Source: Schizophyllum amplum (taxonomy: Eukaryota; Basidiomycota; Agaricomycetes; Agaricales; Schizophyllaceae). Taken from it: a DNA stretch of 64,000 bases. The translations under genes were made by a program, and so were the position numbers. The stretch lies in the NCBI GenBank assembly GCA_007026445.1, contig VDMD01000005.1:186001-250000 (forward strand). Reading direction: 5' to 3'. Of this stretch, positions 50,106 through 61,112 are shown piece by piece. Position 1 is the stretch's first letter. The number at the start of each line of letters is the position of its first letter. The notes under the pieces were generated by a model that did not search any database, had not been told where the DNA came from, and saw only the letters and a list, made by a program, of their open reading frames with translations.

Positions 50106-50852
50106 GGTGGTTGGGAACAAGAAGTTGCGGAGCGAGAAACCTGTCGTTCGACGCGACTATAGATGACGCGTTCGTGGTGCGATCCGTGTCACTGAATTCT
50201 TGGGCGTCGGGGGAGTGTTCAAGAGCTGTACGACGCAGTCGCACGCAGCTTTCTGAGGGATATAGAGCGGCAGGGGGACAGGTAGGACAGCGGGCGTAAG
50301 GACCTCTTGGCTGCGATCTTATATCACGCGCCGACCCCGCAATCTCAGTGGCGCTCCGGCCCATTTCACCGCTCAAGACAGGTAGCCGCAGCCCAGTTGC
50401 TCGCGACCAACGTTGTCAGACTCGTCAGAAGCTCTTTGCTCTATCGACATCGTACGTATCCACGCCAATTGCTGCTCCGAAGCCCACACAACATCGCCGG
50501 CGTCGCTATCACCCTTCTTGGCGCTGCTCGGCAGTCTTGGCAGCGCCGACTCTGCGCTCCGCCATGACTGCGCGTTCATGATGGAAAGGCAGAGTTCGGT
50601 AGACAAGACGACGTCGTGGATAGGGGAGCTGTCTGCCAAGGCGAATGCAGAAGCAGGAACTCGTGGACCTCTCCCACTAACGCCGCATAGCGAGCCGCTG
50701 ATAATCCTCGAGTCCTACGCGGTAAACACGTCGAGGACGCGGATTGACGTATACCACAGCAGCATGTAAACTTTGCAGACAGGGGACGATAAGACGCAGG
50801 CGCACCCGCAAGTTGAGGATTCGTATTCAGAACGACCAAACAGTTACAAGCA
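50106..50852. other. upstream region of pyruvate carboxylase
   Basis: It contains the pyruvate carboxylase promoter and the 3' flank of the small minus-strand gene. No further gene was recognised; the frames on both strands look non-coding. Confidence 0.55.
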
Positions 50853-51374
50853 TCACGACGTGACATAGTGGCCCTCCCGCAGAGCCTCGGCCGCATTCAA
50901 GATGGCTCGGTTCAAGCTGAGTATGAAGACACGTTCAGCCACGGCGTCCAGACAGGGAAGGTACACTCACATGCGCTTGAGTCTAGCATCTACAAAAGGA
51001 AACACGTGCATGAACTCTTCGGGCCGGGGAGGGGGCAGGAAGTAGTACACGAAGCAACCAGGCATCGCTGGCGGAAATGGGATCCCATAAGGCTGGTAAA
51101 AGTCCACCTGGGCAGCAGGCGCTGCCCATGGAGGTTGGGTCGTATACGCTGCACAGGGAGGTGACATCTGCGTCATCCAGGTTGTATGCGTCGGCGCCAT
51201 CCAGGTTGTAGGCCTCTGCGCCTGTAATGACCGCGCCGCGCAACTCTGCGCCCAAGTGACCTGAGGGTGCGTGTTGCACTCGATGGGGTATTTCGGTGGG
51301 GCTACCCATGAGTCTGGCGGTCCCTCGTTGTGAATGCGGTGCCGCTTGGTCGACTGGCGTTTGCCCGTAGACAT
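50853..51374 (-). CDS. small Pro/Ala-rich hypothetical protein
   Basis: Exon 1 (51,374-50,971) starts MSTGKRQSTKRHRIHNEGPP and continues as a Pro/Gln/Tyr-rich stretch (MSPPCAAYTTQPPWAAPAAQ, then FYQPYGIPFPPAMPGCFVYY) ending FPFVDARLKRM. A 54-base intron (gtgagt...ctcag) joins phase-correctly to exon 2 (50,916-50,853), LNRAILNAAEALREGHYVTS and stop; 155 residues in all. Support comes from a TATA box 95 bases upstream, canonical splice sites and an exact frame match across the intron. I recognise no family. The short helix-like C-terminus after a disordered Pro-rich body suggests a peptide-interaction protein at most. It is arranged head-to-head with the ADP-ribosyltransferase gene. Confidence 0.5.
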
Positions 51375-52200
51375 GTTGTTTATGGAAAATGAGCAGAGGT
51401 GTAGAGGACAGTAGGTCGCCACAGAAAGGTTGCTTTGGATGGACAGGACGAGTCGGACGTTGCGCATATATACCAGGAGTAAGCGAAGGCCGGGGAGTGA
51501 AGACCTCTTCTTTGTGTACCCATAGCTGAGTGCGCGGAGCCGAGGAAGTCCAAAGCAGCAGGGTGGCCCAAGCCAAAGAGCGGAGCCTTTCAGAAGTCGC
51601 CGATGGGCATTGTGTGTGGGAAGAAGATGAGAAACGGGAGCAGGCGGGACGCGTCGGGGTCACCGTCACGTGAATGTGACGGTCGCGTCGATCCAGGCGA
51701 GCTAGCTCGCTGCTCAATTTGTCCGCGCTAAGTATCTCAACACCTTTGGTATTACTATATCATTATATTGATCCATCAATAGCGTTCAGTGATTTGCGAC
51801 GTACCTTTGGCATTTGCGCATTGGAAGAGCGTCAGCGTCTGCTTTACGCACCAAGCGATGCCACAAAGCTTTGGCATCGACATCTCGAATGTCCTGCCTA
51901 GGCGCGCTTTGTGGTAGGTCCACCAACTGGTCTCGCTATGTAGGTAAGTCGGCTTTTGACTATAGACTCAGAAGAAACCAGCTTGACTTCAACTCGCACG
52001 GCCCGCGCGCTCTCGGGTCCGAGGTCTGATCCAATCATCGACGAGTCACGCCCGGCGGCGATATTGAACACGGAACCGAGGCCATTGTTCTCGCCCTGGC
52101 ACTTCTCGTTCGCGACCGTCATTGCCATTCGCTGTCTGCTGCAGCCGCCACCGCTCTACGCTGTATTCTGTAGCCGCGCCGTGTCCTTTCCGCCAACACG
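51375..52200. other. bidirectional promoter region
   Basis: About 820 bases between the small minus-strand gene and the PARP-type gene, holding both promoters. A TATA motif for the minus strand is at 51,466. For the plus strand no clear TATA was seen. Confidence 0.5.
51466..51473 (-). promoter_or_regulatory. TATA box of the small Pro-rich gene
   Basis: On the minus strand the sequence reads GGTATATATGCG, 95 bases before ATG 51,374. Confidence 0.5.
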
Positions 52201-54134
52201 ATGAGCACTGAAGTTGTGGACCTCACCGCGTCTGATGAGGACTTCGACGTGCCTCATCATCGAGACGTTCTTCGTGAGTCCAGGGTCGCCTGGGACTCAG
52301 ACCCCATCCAGATTGTCGACGGCCCTGTCTCTAACAATCACGTCCTGAACGAGAACAAGGCTTCCCGCGCAACAAATCACTCCGCGGAAGGCGCTGCCTC
52401 TTCGCGGCCACGCAAGCGGACGCTGAAACCACTGCTATCCGACGACGTGAGTCTTGCCACTGCATCTACGCACCTTTTATCCGCTGACCAATCCACCAGG
52501 ACGAGATAGAGATCCTATATGGACCGATAGAGCCCCTCGAGCGCCCAATTGCGGGCCCTTCCAAGCCTCCGAGCAAGCGGAAGCGCGCGGTGTCTCCTGA
52601 CGAGAATAACAGTCCGTTCTTGAATGTGCATGGGTCTTCTACGGGCGCAGAGGGGTCGCCTGAGGACGTCAAGGCGTCGCCGCTCGAGCCTGATATCGAT
52701 GAGAAGTCATACAAGGACGTTCCTCAGCCATCGCATGCCAAAAGGCGTCGCACCACGGCAAAGAGACCGGGCAAGCACCAGGACGAGCATCACATCAAGG
52801 AGGACAAGCGGCAGCTCAAGGAGGATAAACGTCAGCTGAGGGAAGACGAACGCCTCGCACGCAAGCTCGCTGCCCAGGACCGCAAGGAGTACGCCAAAAT
52901 GCTCAAAGAAGTTGAGAAGAAGAAGGTAAGTCATGGTGACATGTCCAGCGTCGAGCGTTACGGCCTTACAGACGGGCGCTACGCACCCCGCACGGCGAGA
53001 GATAAGTGCTGACGCTCGTACAGGAAGGCATCGTCTTCCGCGTCGCCATCAACGCCGACGGCTCTCTGGAGGACGGCTCGCCCGCGCACCCGGATGATCT
53101 GCGGCGATTTGAGCCGTGGCGTGAGCTCTTCGAGAGGTCGGGGTACAAAGTCAAGCGATGTGAGTGCCAGCAACCTTCCGTTGTCTTAACACTTACACCC
53201 GTTTCTAACTCTGCACAAAGTCCACTGGGTCGTCAACTACGAGCTTGAGAGGCGCTTCGAGGAAGCCCGAGCGCAACTACGCGGCATCCTAGGCCACGAG
53301 CCCGAGGAGATCAAGCTCTTTCACGGCACAAGTGCCATGAACATCGATTCGTCAGTGCTTTCTCTTCGTCCTTCGTAATTTTTTGGGGCCTTCACTGCTT
53401 CCCCCTCCGCCACCAAGTAGTCTGTCCGTCACTGACTGTGCCTCCGCGTCTCCCCAGTATAATTGCCAACGGCCTTCGCATCGGTGGCATTGGCGGGCAT
53501 CGCGTAACGAACGGCCGCGCGGCAGGCTACGGCGTTTACCTTGGCGAAGAAAGCGCTACGTCTATGGGTTATGCAATGGGCGCAGACCGGATGTTCGCCT
53601 GTCGCGGTGAGTAGGGATGTCGCACTCGGCGGGTAGAGATGTCAGAGTCAACTGAGAATGTCCGATGCGTTCTCCGCTGTCTGTCCTGCTGCGGCGCCTC
53701 TCTTTGACTCGTTACATAATCCATCTTACTGAATCACTCGCCCCATACAGTTCTTCCTGGGCGCGTAACACAAGACGGCCGGCTATCCCACCACCGGCCC
53801 AAACTTGCTATTGGCGACGGGCCTGAATCATACCATGGCGCGGGATTCTGGGTTGTGCGGCACGCCGCGCTAGTTTTGCCCTGCTATGTGAGTCCCTTCT
53901 GCTCTGCTTGAATATTGAATATTTGAGACTCGGCAAAACTGCCACTCATCGCTAACTCTCGCCCAGATGATTGAATGGGACATGGACAAGATGATAAATG
54001 ATGCAGTCAACGCGTACAACCAGCAGATAGGAGGAGTTCTCCGTGTTCCCTTTTTGCCTGCGCCAGCCATGACCGCTCTCCTTCCATTGTTTGGCACAGC
54101 TGACTCTGACTCTGACTCTGACTCTGATTGGTAA
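52201..54134 (+). CDS. PARP-type ADP-ribosyltransferase with SUMO-interacting motif
   Basis: The protein begins MSTEVVDLTASDEDFDVP; VVDLT followed by acidic residues is a typical SUMO-interacting motif, and DEIEIL in exon 2 may be a second. A charged coiled-coil-like segment (EDKRQLKEDKRQLREDERLA) precedes the catalytic domain, which shows IKLFHGTSAMNID, IIANGLRIGG, AAGYGVYLGEESATSMGYA and FWVVRHAALVLPCYMIEWD. These give the conserved His (FHGTS) and Tyr (GVYL) of the NAD+ site. The third position, Glu in poly-ADP-ribosylating enzymes, appears as a hydrophobic residue before WVVR, so mono-ADP-ribosylation is predicted. Introns lie at about 52,449-52,499, 52,927-53,023, 53,161-53,219, 53,352-53,458 and later. 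The C-terminus ends in an Asp-Ser repeat. A nuclear role in SUMO-dependent signalling is an inference. Confidence 0.8.
54102..54128 (+). repeat. hexanucleotide GACTCT microsatellite in coding sequence
   Basis: Four and a half tandem GACTCT units encode the Asp-Ser tail at the end of the ADP-ribosyltransferase just before its stop codon. Confidence 0.85.
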
Positions 54135-54544
54135 TACAGCAGACGACAGGAGCTGACGGCGAGGTGGCTTTGCCAGATGCGCGTTTATATCGTAAATACG
54201 TAGGAGGAAGGCTGTAACCACTTAGAAGGACTGCGCGTAATCTTGTAAATGAACGGGATTCAGAAGATGCGGCGGTAAGGGCGCAATACACCAGTCACTG
54301 CGTAGTGGCGCGGTCACAGACGAAGACGAACAGTTCACGGAATATGCCGAAGCAGCCTTGAGACGGTCACATGTTTCCGGTCCCGCATCTTGATTGGCAA
54401 TTGCTGCTGCCTGCCGAATCCAGGCCGACTCTGATGAGTCTATGCTTGTGTCTGTGCTGTTTCTCCTTCTGTGAACCACTTCAAAGTCATTATGGAAATA
54501 TCGCTGCTCAACTGGCACACTCCGCATTCCCCCACATCGGAACG
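54135..54544. other. intergenic region
   Basis: About 400 bases between the ADP-ribosyltransferase stop and the proposed start of paralogue B. Nothing recognised apart from the expected flanks. Confidence 0.5.
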
Positions 54545-56473
54545 ATGAAGCTGAAGACCCGGACGGCCGACGCGAAGACAAAGAACGCGGACGACGTTGA
54601 CCTGTACGCGAACTCCGCACTAGCAGTCAACTACGCGCGCCAAATCAGCTGTGTCACGCATTCATATGCTGCACACGACCTCCTCTACGCCCCCGTCACC
54701 TTCCTTTGCCCTCAACGAAGTCGAGTGGACATCCGACGATGAAAGCAGCAGCTCGAACGCGTCGAGTGCGTCCCGGAATGACGGTGCTCCCGTCATCCGA
54801 CTCACGGCATCTCATGTCTCGTATCGCAGGGCGGCTGTCGCGTGTGAGGAGGAGCGACTGGCACGCGTCAACAGGACCCAGGACTTCGTCAGCCACACCC
54901 AGACTGAAAGGGCGCACGCACGCCATCAAGCCAATGAAGTCGCCGACAGGCAAGGCGACCTGCGTCGTCGTGTACACCATGCTGCACACAAGCAGGAAGC
55001 CTCGCAGCACACGCCATCGGAGAGGCACATCGCCGACCACGAAGCGCGCACCACACATTCCCTGCCTTCCAACGCTCCCATCGAGGCCATTGAACTCACA
55101 CCATCGACGCCCTACCTAAGCCTTCCACTTCCAAGCTCTCAGTCCTCCTCACCATCTGAGAACGGCCCCTACAGACCTCTCCCGGATCCATATTGGTCTG
55201 AACCCGCGAGGGCGCAAGTCGAATACGATCATGCAGCAGGCCCGTCGCCGGTCACTGTACGTCCTGCAGCAACTCAGCAACCTCACGTTCGACACCACGC
55301 ACCCCCTCAATTCGATTCGCCCTACTGGCAGCCGCATCCTCTGCATCACTCGTCAGACCCAAGGCCGCCAAGCAAAGCAGGCCGCTCGACTTGGCGAGGT
55401 CTTTCAACCATGGCACGCCACATGGGCAACCAAACGGCACCCCAGATCCACAACGTGGATCATCTGTACCATCTGAGGCCGAGCACCGTTCTCTTCCGCA
55501 GTGCACCCATAAGCAGCAGCCGCGAACATTCACGCTACCGCTCTCGCCAGAGGTATCAGCACAGTCAGCGCATGCTCCATCAAGGTGCATCGACAATCTG
55601 ACCGTTCCGGTATATGTCAAGGGCCAGGTCGTCCGGGTGTAAGTCATCAGTATATCCCTCCATCGTTGCTGCTCATGAATACTTGCTTTCGCAGAAAGGT
55701 TTGGCCGCTGCCCTCGACACAAACCAAGGCTTCGCCCCCGGTACTGTCTGCTTCACCGCCACCCCCACTGTCTCGATCACGATCGCGGCCATCTCGACCA
55801 CAAGCACAATTACTCCCGCCGCAGCGCTTCTTCCCGCAATCGCAACATCCCTCTCTTTCGCAGCAGCCGCAGCAGCGCTCTCGTCCGACGTACCACCCAC
55901 CAGCCGTGCAGTTTCCACCTCCAGTGCCACCCGCACATCATCAATTCTTCTATACGAACCCCCACGTCCCGGCCGCCGGCGCCGGTCCCCCGCCGCTGAC
56001 AGGCCTTATCGTCGGTCCTTGGCCAACCGCAGACGTCGTCGATGCTCCCTCGCCTCTGTCGTCATTCTACGCGCTCGCTGGGTCTCCGAGTTACCCCATG
56101 TATCCCCCAGTGCCCCCTCCCGATGCAACGTACCAACGTTGTATCATCGGCGTGTCGGAGTGCGCTCTCCCAGCATACGAGCCCCGCGGTCGGCTGGTGC
56201 AGTGCCGCTGGCCTCACAGGCGGTGCGAGCTGTTCCCACAGGGCGGGCGTGTGCGGACATGTGTTCGATCTCGGCCAGACGGAGGCGGAGCTGTGGAAGG
56301 CCGTAAGAACGCATTTTGCGCAGGAGGGGTGGCGGACGGAGCCGACAACGTGTCTTTGGTGCAATACGACGGGAGAGCGTCCGCTGGATAGCATCAAGCG
56401 TCTCAAGGAAAGGTCGATGTTGGTGCATATCGGGAAGCATCTTGGGAGAGATTGGAGGGGGAAGGCGGGGTGA
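54545..56473 (+). CDS. Pro/Ser-rich protein with C-terminal unrecognised Cys/His domain (paralogue B)
   Basis: This gene shares its C-terminal domain with the minus-strand gene at 19,248-20,560. A likely first exon starts MKLKTRTADAKTKNADDVDL and an intron (about 54,650-54,720) leads into EWTSDDESSSSNASSASRND. A long disordered body rich in His, Arg, Gln, Ser and Pro follows, with another intron at about 55,638-55,695. The C-terminal domain reads LVQCRWPHRRCELFPQGG, VCGHVFDLGQTEAELWKAV, HFAQEGWRTEPTTCLWC, ERSMLVHIGKHLGRDWR, with the stop at 56,471-56,473. Between PQGG and VCGHVF one extra base (about 56,248) breaks the frame where paralogue A is continuous. Either the sequence has an error or this copy is damaged. 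No function can be given; the start is uncertain. Confidence 0.55.
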
Positions 56474-56944
56474 AGAGGCGCAGGGCGGATTTGGCAGAGT
56501 GAGTGACATCCAAAACATCTGAGTAACCTATGCTTTCGAGTCAAGCTCCCCATCCGTGACCTCTAGTTCTAGCTGTATTCTGCAGTACCTTACTCACCTA
56601 TAATGCGCGCATGTCCCTTACTTTACGCAATAAGTATATAACCTTTGTACTCTTAGATATGTGAGTTGGCTTTGCTGAAGCACTAGACCTTTATACTGCT
56701 TCGCGTGTAGCTATATCTTCCTCCGCACTGCTCAAACTAATTCATGTCCCATTTGAGATTCTTGAGCTCGAGATTGAAGCTCTCTCTGAAGCAACTCTGA
56801 AATCGAACTTGGGCGCTACCGGTACGGCGTCATGACTCAACGTGACCGCGTCGACATCACATGATCGCTCACCGACGCGTGAAGACGCGCCTTGCCTTCT
56901 ACCATCATCTTCCGCGAACAACATACGTTCCTCGGAAGGTCGAC
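56474..56944. other. intergenic region before topoisomerase III
   Basis: AT-rich 3' flank of paralogue B (56,590-56,740) and the TOP3 promoter. No gene recognised. The frame stays open upstream of the TOP3 ATG to about 56,861, but conserved residues begin only at 56,945. Confidence 0.55.
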
Positions 56945-59900
56945 ATGAAGATACTCTGCGTCGCGGAAAAGCCGTCTATATCCCGGTCTATCAGCCAGAT
57001 ACTGTCCGGGGGACAGCTTACAAATGTGCGAGACGCTTTTCCGGTCGACCGAATATCGCACTGAACACATCATTACTAGAGGACAACGGCGTGTAAATTC
57101 ATTCGCAATTATGACTTCGCCTATCCACAGCGGACCGCACACTTTACTGTCACCTGCGTTGCCGGCCATCTCACAGCGCAAGACTTCGTGTCTAGCCATC
57201 GGAAATGGACTTCATGCCAACCCATCGAATTATTCGAAGCTGGCGTGGATACCTTTATTCCGGATGACAAGAAGGCGATAGAAAAGAACCTTCTGGCCGA
57301 AGCGCGCAGTGCCGACGTGGTGATGATTTGGACTGACTGCGATCGTGAGGGGGAGTACATTGGGTGGGAGATCGTGTCGGTCTGCAAGAGGGCGAAGAGA
57401 AACATCAAAGTGGAGAGGGCGCGCTTCAGCGCTATTATAGCCAGGTGCGTGTGCTGTCTATGCTTGCAGCTCATCACTCAACCTGTGTCAGAGATATACA
57501 TCACGCTGCGCAGAACCCCGTACCACTCGACCAGGCCCAGGTCGACGCTGTGGCTGCGCGTACCGTTCTGGACTTGAAGATTGGCGCCGCATTCACGAGG
57601 ATGCAGACATTGACGTTACAACGACACATACCGGTTATCAGCGACAATAGCCGTGTCATCTCCTATGGATCTTGCCAATTCCCTACCCTCGGCTTCGTCG
57701 TCAATCGCTTCAAGCAAGTCAAGAGCTTCGTGCCGGAGGACTTCTCGTACATTCACCTCACCATCAAGGCGCCCGGCTCAAATGAGGAGACACCCTTCAC
57801 CTGGAGGCGCGGGCATATATTCGACCGAGACGTCGCCGTTGCACTGTATCAGAGTGTCATGCGCGACACCCTAACGCAGGTGACGAAGGTCGTCAAGAAG
57901 ACGACCAAGAAGTGGAAGCCGCTTCCTCTCACGACTGTCGAGCTGCAGAAGGCGGGCTCGCGTCTGCTTAGGCTTGCCCCCAAGAAGGTCCTCGACATAG
58001 CCGAAAAGCTATACCAGCAAGGTTTTGTCTCGTACCCGCGTACCGAAACGGATCAATTTCCAAACAACCAGGACTTCAACGCGCTCATTGAGAAGCAGAA
58101 AGCAGACGGCGTATGGGGCGCATTCGCCACCAAACTCGTTGACCAGGGCGGGTTCGAACGCCCACGCAAGGGCAAGCATAACGATAATGCACATCCGCCG
58201 ATTCACCCGACTGCACACGCGAACAACCTCAATGGCGACGAGAAGCGTGTGTACGAGTTTATCACGCGGCGATTCTTGGCATGCTGCTCCAAGGACGCGG
58301 AGGGCTTCCAAACTATTATCGATGTTATGTGTGGTGGTGAGGCGTTTCACACGAACGGCTTGCTCGTGCTGGAGCGCAACTACCTCGAGGTCTACATCTA
58401 CGACAAATGGAACGGGCATGCAGTGCCTGAATTTCAGGAAGGCGACCAGTTCCAGCCGGCAAGGATTGAGCTTCTCACGGGAACTACGACGGGACCCAAC
58501 TACCTCACTGAAGCCGACCTGGTGACGCTTATGGATAAGAATGGAATTGGCAAGTTATTTTGTTGCTGCTGGCTATCGTCGACTGACCGTTGGATCTTCG
58601 TGTAGGTACGGACGCGACCATCGCTCAGCACATCGACACGGTTGTCCAGCGCGAGTATGTCATCGAGGAGATGTCTGGAAACACCAAGTACTTGAAGCCC
58701 TCGACCCTGGGCATGGGTCTTGTCGAAGGCTACGACCAGATTGGCCTGGAGAAGTGTTTGACCAAGCCGCAGCTACGGCGTGCGGTACGCAGACAGTCCT
58801 CGCAAGGTCGCAGCTCAATCTGACTCTACCTCGTAGACTGAGCGGTCTATGAAGCAAGTCTGTGATGGACTGAAAACGAAAGAACAGTTTATCGAGGAGG
58901 ATTTGGCCATGTACAAGGAGATGTTCCAGGTCTCGGAGCAGGAAGTTAACAAGCTCATCACGGTTAGCACTTACATGCATTGTCCAAACTACCACATGCT
59001 TACACGTCCTCAGAGCTTAAAGAACCGACTCCGGAACGGACCAGGCGGGGGCGGCGGAGGTGGCGATGGCGGTGGTGGACCAGCCGGCGGTGGAGGTGGA
59101 GCTGGCCGCGGCGCTCGTGGCGGACGCGGTGGACGCGGAAGAGGAGTAGGCGGCCCTGCCGGCCGCGGTGCGGCCCGTGGGGGAGGACGCGGCGGCGGCA
59201 ATGCAGGGCGTGGTGCAGCACCCATCGACATCGATTCCGATGACGGTGGTGATGACGATGACGGTGCGTTTTCTTCTGAACGTATGCCCATGCAACCTCG
59301 CTGACGAACATCAGCCCCCACCCCGCCACCCGCTCGTGCACCCAGAAGCCGTAATGCACCGGCGCAGCCCGCTGCATCGACATCCCGCAACCCGTCGACA
59401 TCGCGCAGTACAGCGCCGCCTTCGCGCAACGCCCCGGCGTCGCGCGCACAGCCGCCTGCATCGAAAGCCGGTACGCGAAGTTGCGAATGCCCAGGCGGGC
59501 GCGCAGCCTCGCGCGCGACCTGGGATAACCAGGGCTCAAACCGCGGGCGCGGCTACTGGACATGTGCAGCCAAGGAGTGCGGGTTCTTTCAATGGGCGGA
59601 CGACTTGCCTGCACCGAGCATTCCCGCCAAACGCCCTGCTGCGGCTGTCGCTGTGCGTATTTCTATCTGCTGCTTTTATATCTATTGCCTTCTACTATGA
59701 TGTTAACGACTGTATCCAGGATGCTGAGGAGCGCCAATGCGAATGCGGCGTCGCGGCCAAGGAATTGACTGTGACGAAGGAGGGCCCCAATAAGGGCAGG
59801 ACGTTCTTCAAATGCTCGAGGGGAGAGCCCGATAATTGCCGGTTCTTCGAATGGGGGGACGAGGAGCCGCGCAAACGGGGTGGCAGCGGGCTAGGGTCCG

Positions 59901-60754
59901 TCAATATTGGGAATCGGTCTACAAGTACTGGTGGAGGCGGAGGCGGAGGTGGTGGAGGCGAAGGAAGGTCTGACGTATGCTTCAAGGTGTGTGCTACGAA
60001 TGTGTCGCGAGGCGCATTTTCGCTGATCATGCATCGCTACAGTGTGAACAACAAGGGCATTGGGCTAGCAGTGGGTTTTACTACCCTTCGATGTGCGGAA
60101 CGGCTTGCTAACGATGCCAGACTGTCCGAACGAAGGCGACTCGGGGACGAAGCGCCTAAAGACCATGAACTCCACAGGAAGTCGAGCCGCGGGCGGAGGG
60201 TCTACTGGGTCGTGCTTCAATGCAAGTCCCCTGACTGCTTACACATCAGGCCTCACACTAACAATCCCTTCCAGTGCCAGCAAGACGGCCACTGGTCCAA
60301 GGGTACGACGGTCTTCCCGTCCTTTCTGGCGGCGAATCTGACTCTTGCGCAGACTGTCCGAATACAGGCAACGCTGGCGGGCGCTCGAAAAGCATGAATT
60401 CGACCGCAGGACGCGGCGCGAGCGGCGGCAGTGGCGGAGGCGGAGGTGGGCAGACCGGTGAATGCTTCATATGTCACGAGCAAGGCCATTGGAGCAATGG
60501 TGCGTATGCCTTCACCTATGTGGCTTCTGTGGCTCATCTTCGCCCCCAATGCAGCATGTCCGAACAAGGACGGCGGTGGCGGCGGACGGTCCTCCGGCGC
60601 ATCCTCATCATCGACAAGAGGCAAAAGGGGCAGGGGCGGCAGCACACGCGGCTCGACCGGCGGCAGGGGACGAGGCGGAGCGAAGGGCGGTGGCAAGGCA
60701 GGACGGGGACGCGCAGTGAAGAAAACAACGTTTGGGGTAGCTGACGAGTGGTGA
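56945..60754 (+). CDS. TOP3: DNA topoisomerase III with two GRF fingers and three CCHC zinc knuckles
   Basis: Exon 1 (56,945-57,025) encodes the Toprim start MKILCVAEKPSISRSISQIL; exon 2 begins at 57,080 and contains the acidic Toprim motif IWTDCDREGEYIGWEI. The type IA core follows, with the active-site Tyr in FVSYPRTETDQFP (about residue 325, near 58,035), AHPPIHPTAH and DKNGIGTDATIAQHI. After QVSEQEVNKLIT comes a Gly/Arg-rich segment (about 59,030-59,215) and an acidic stretch (DIDSDDGGDDDDG). Then there are two GRF-type fingers (RGYWTCAAKECGFFQW; GRTFFKCSRGEPDNCRFFEW) and three CX2CX4HX4C zinc knuckles of the CFKCEQQGHW type, separated by Gly/Ser linkers. The enzyme relaxes and decatenates DNA with a RecQ helicase and RMI1. 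The fingers probably bind single-stranded DNA. One intron in the tail, at about 60,221-60,273, starts with GC. Confidence 0.92.
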
Positions 60755-61112
60755 AGGGGGCGAAACTGCTTGTTGGCACCCGCTTGAAACCCTTATGGAG
60801 AAGTCCTGACGATGTGCTCTCTCCGGTCTGCATCCAGGCGTGGGTCCTGAGGCGATGAGTTCCTGATGGACGATGGAGTTCCTTATGGACGACTGAGATT
60901 TCGCTTGTTCTCTTCACGAAGGACGACACGCAGCATTCTTCACTGTAACACCAACCTTGCTCCCGGGCTACATTTTTGCTCTCATAATTATCCTTGCTCC
61001 CAACGTTATTATTGTCCTCCATACAAGCGGGGCATTGCAATGTTTTGTCCCATAGAAATATCATGAGCACAGTACAAGGACGTATCTCGCATACAGAGCA
61101 TGACATGAGCGC
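60755..61112. other. convergent intergenic region between TOP3 and SHR3
   Basis: Shared 3' flank of two convergent genes; nothing else recognised. Confidence 0.6.

Noticed and set aside
50983..51717. 244-residue frame overlapping the small Pro-rich gene
   Set aside because: The alternative frame has a TATA box, correct start distance and an in-frame spliced second exon; this one has none of these.
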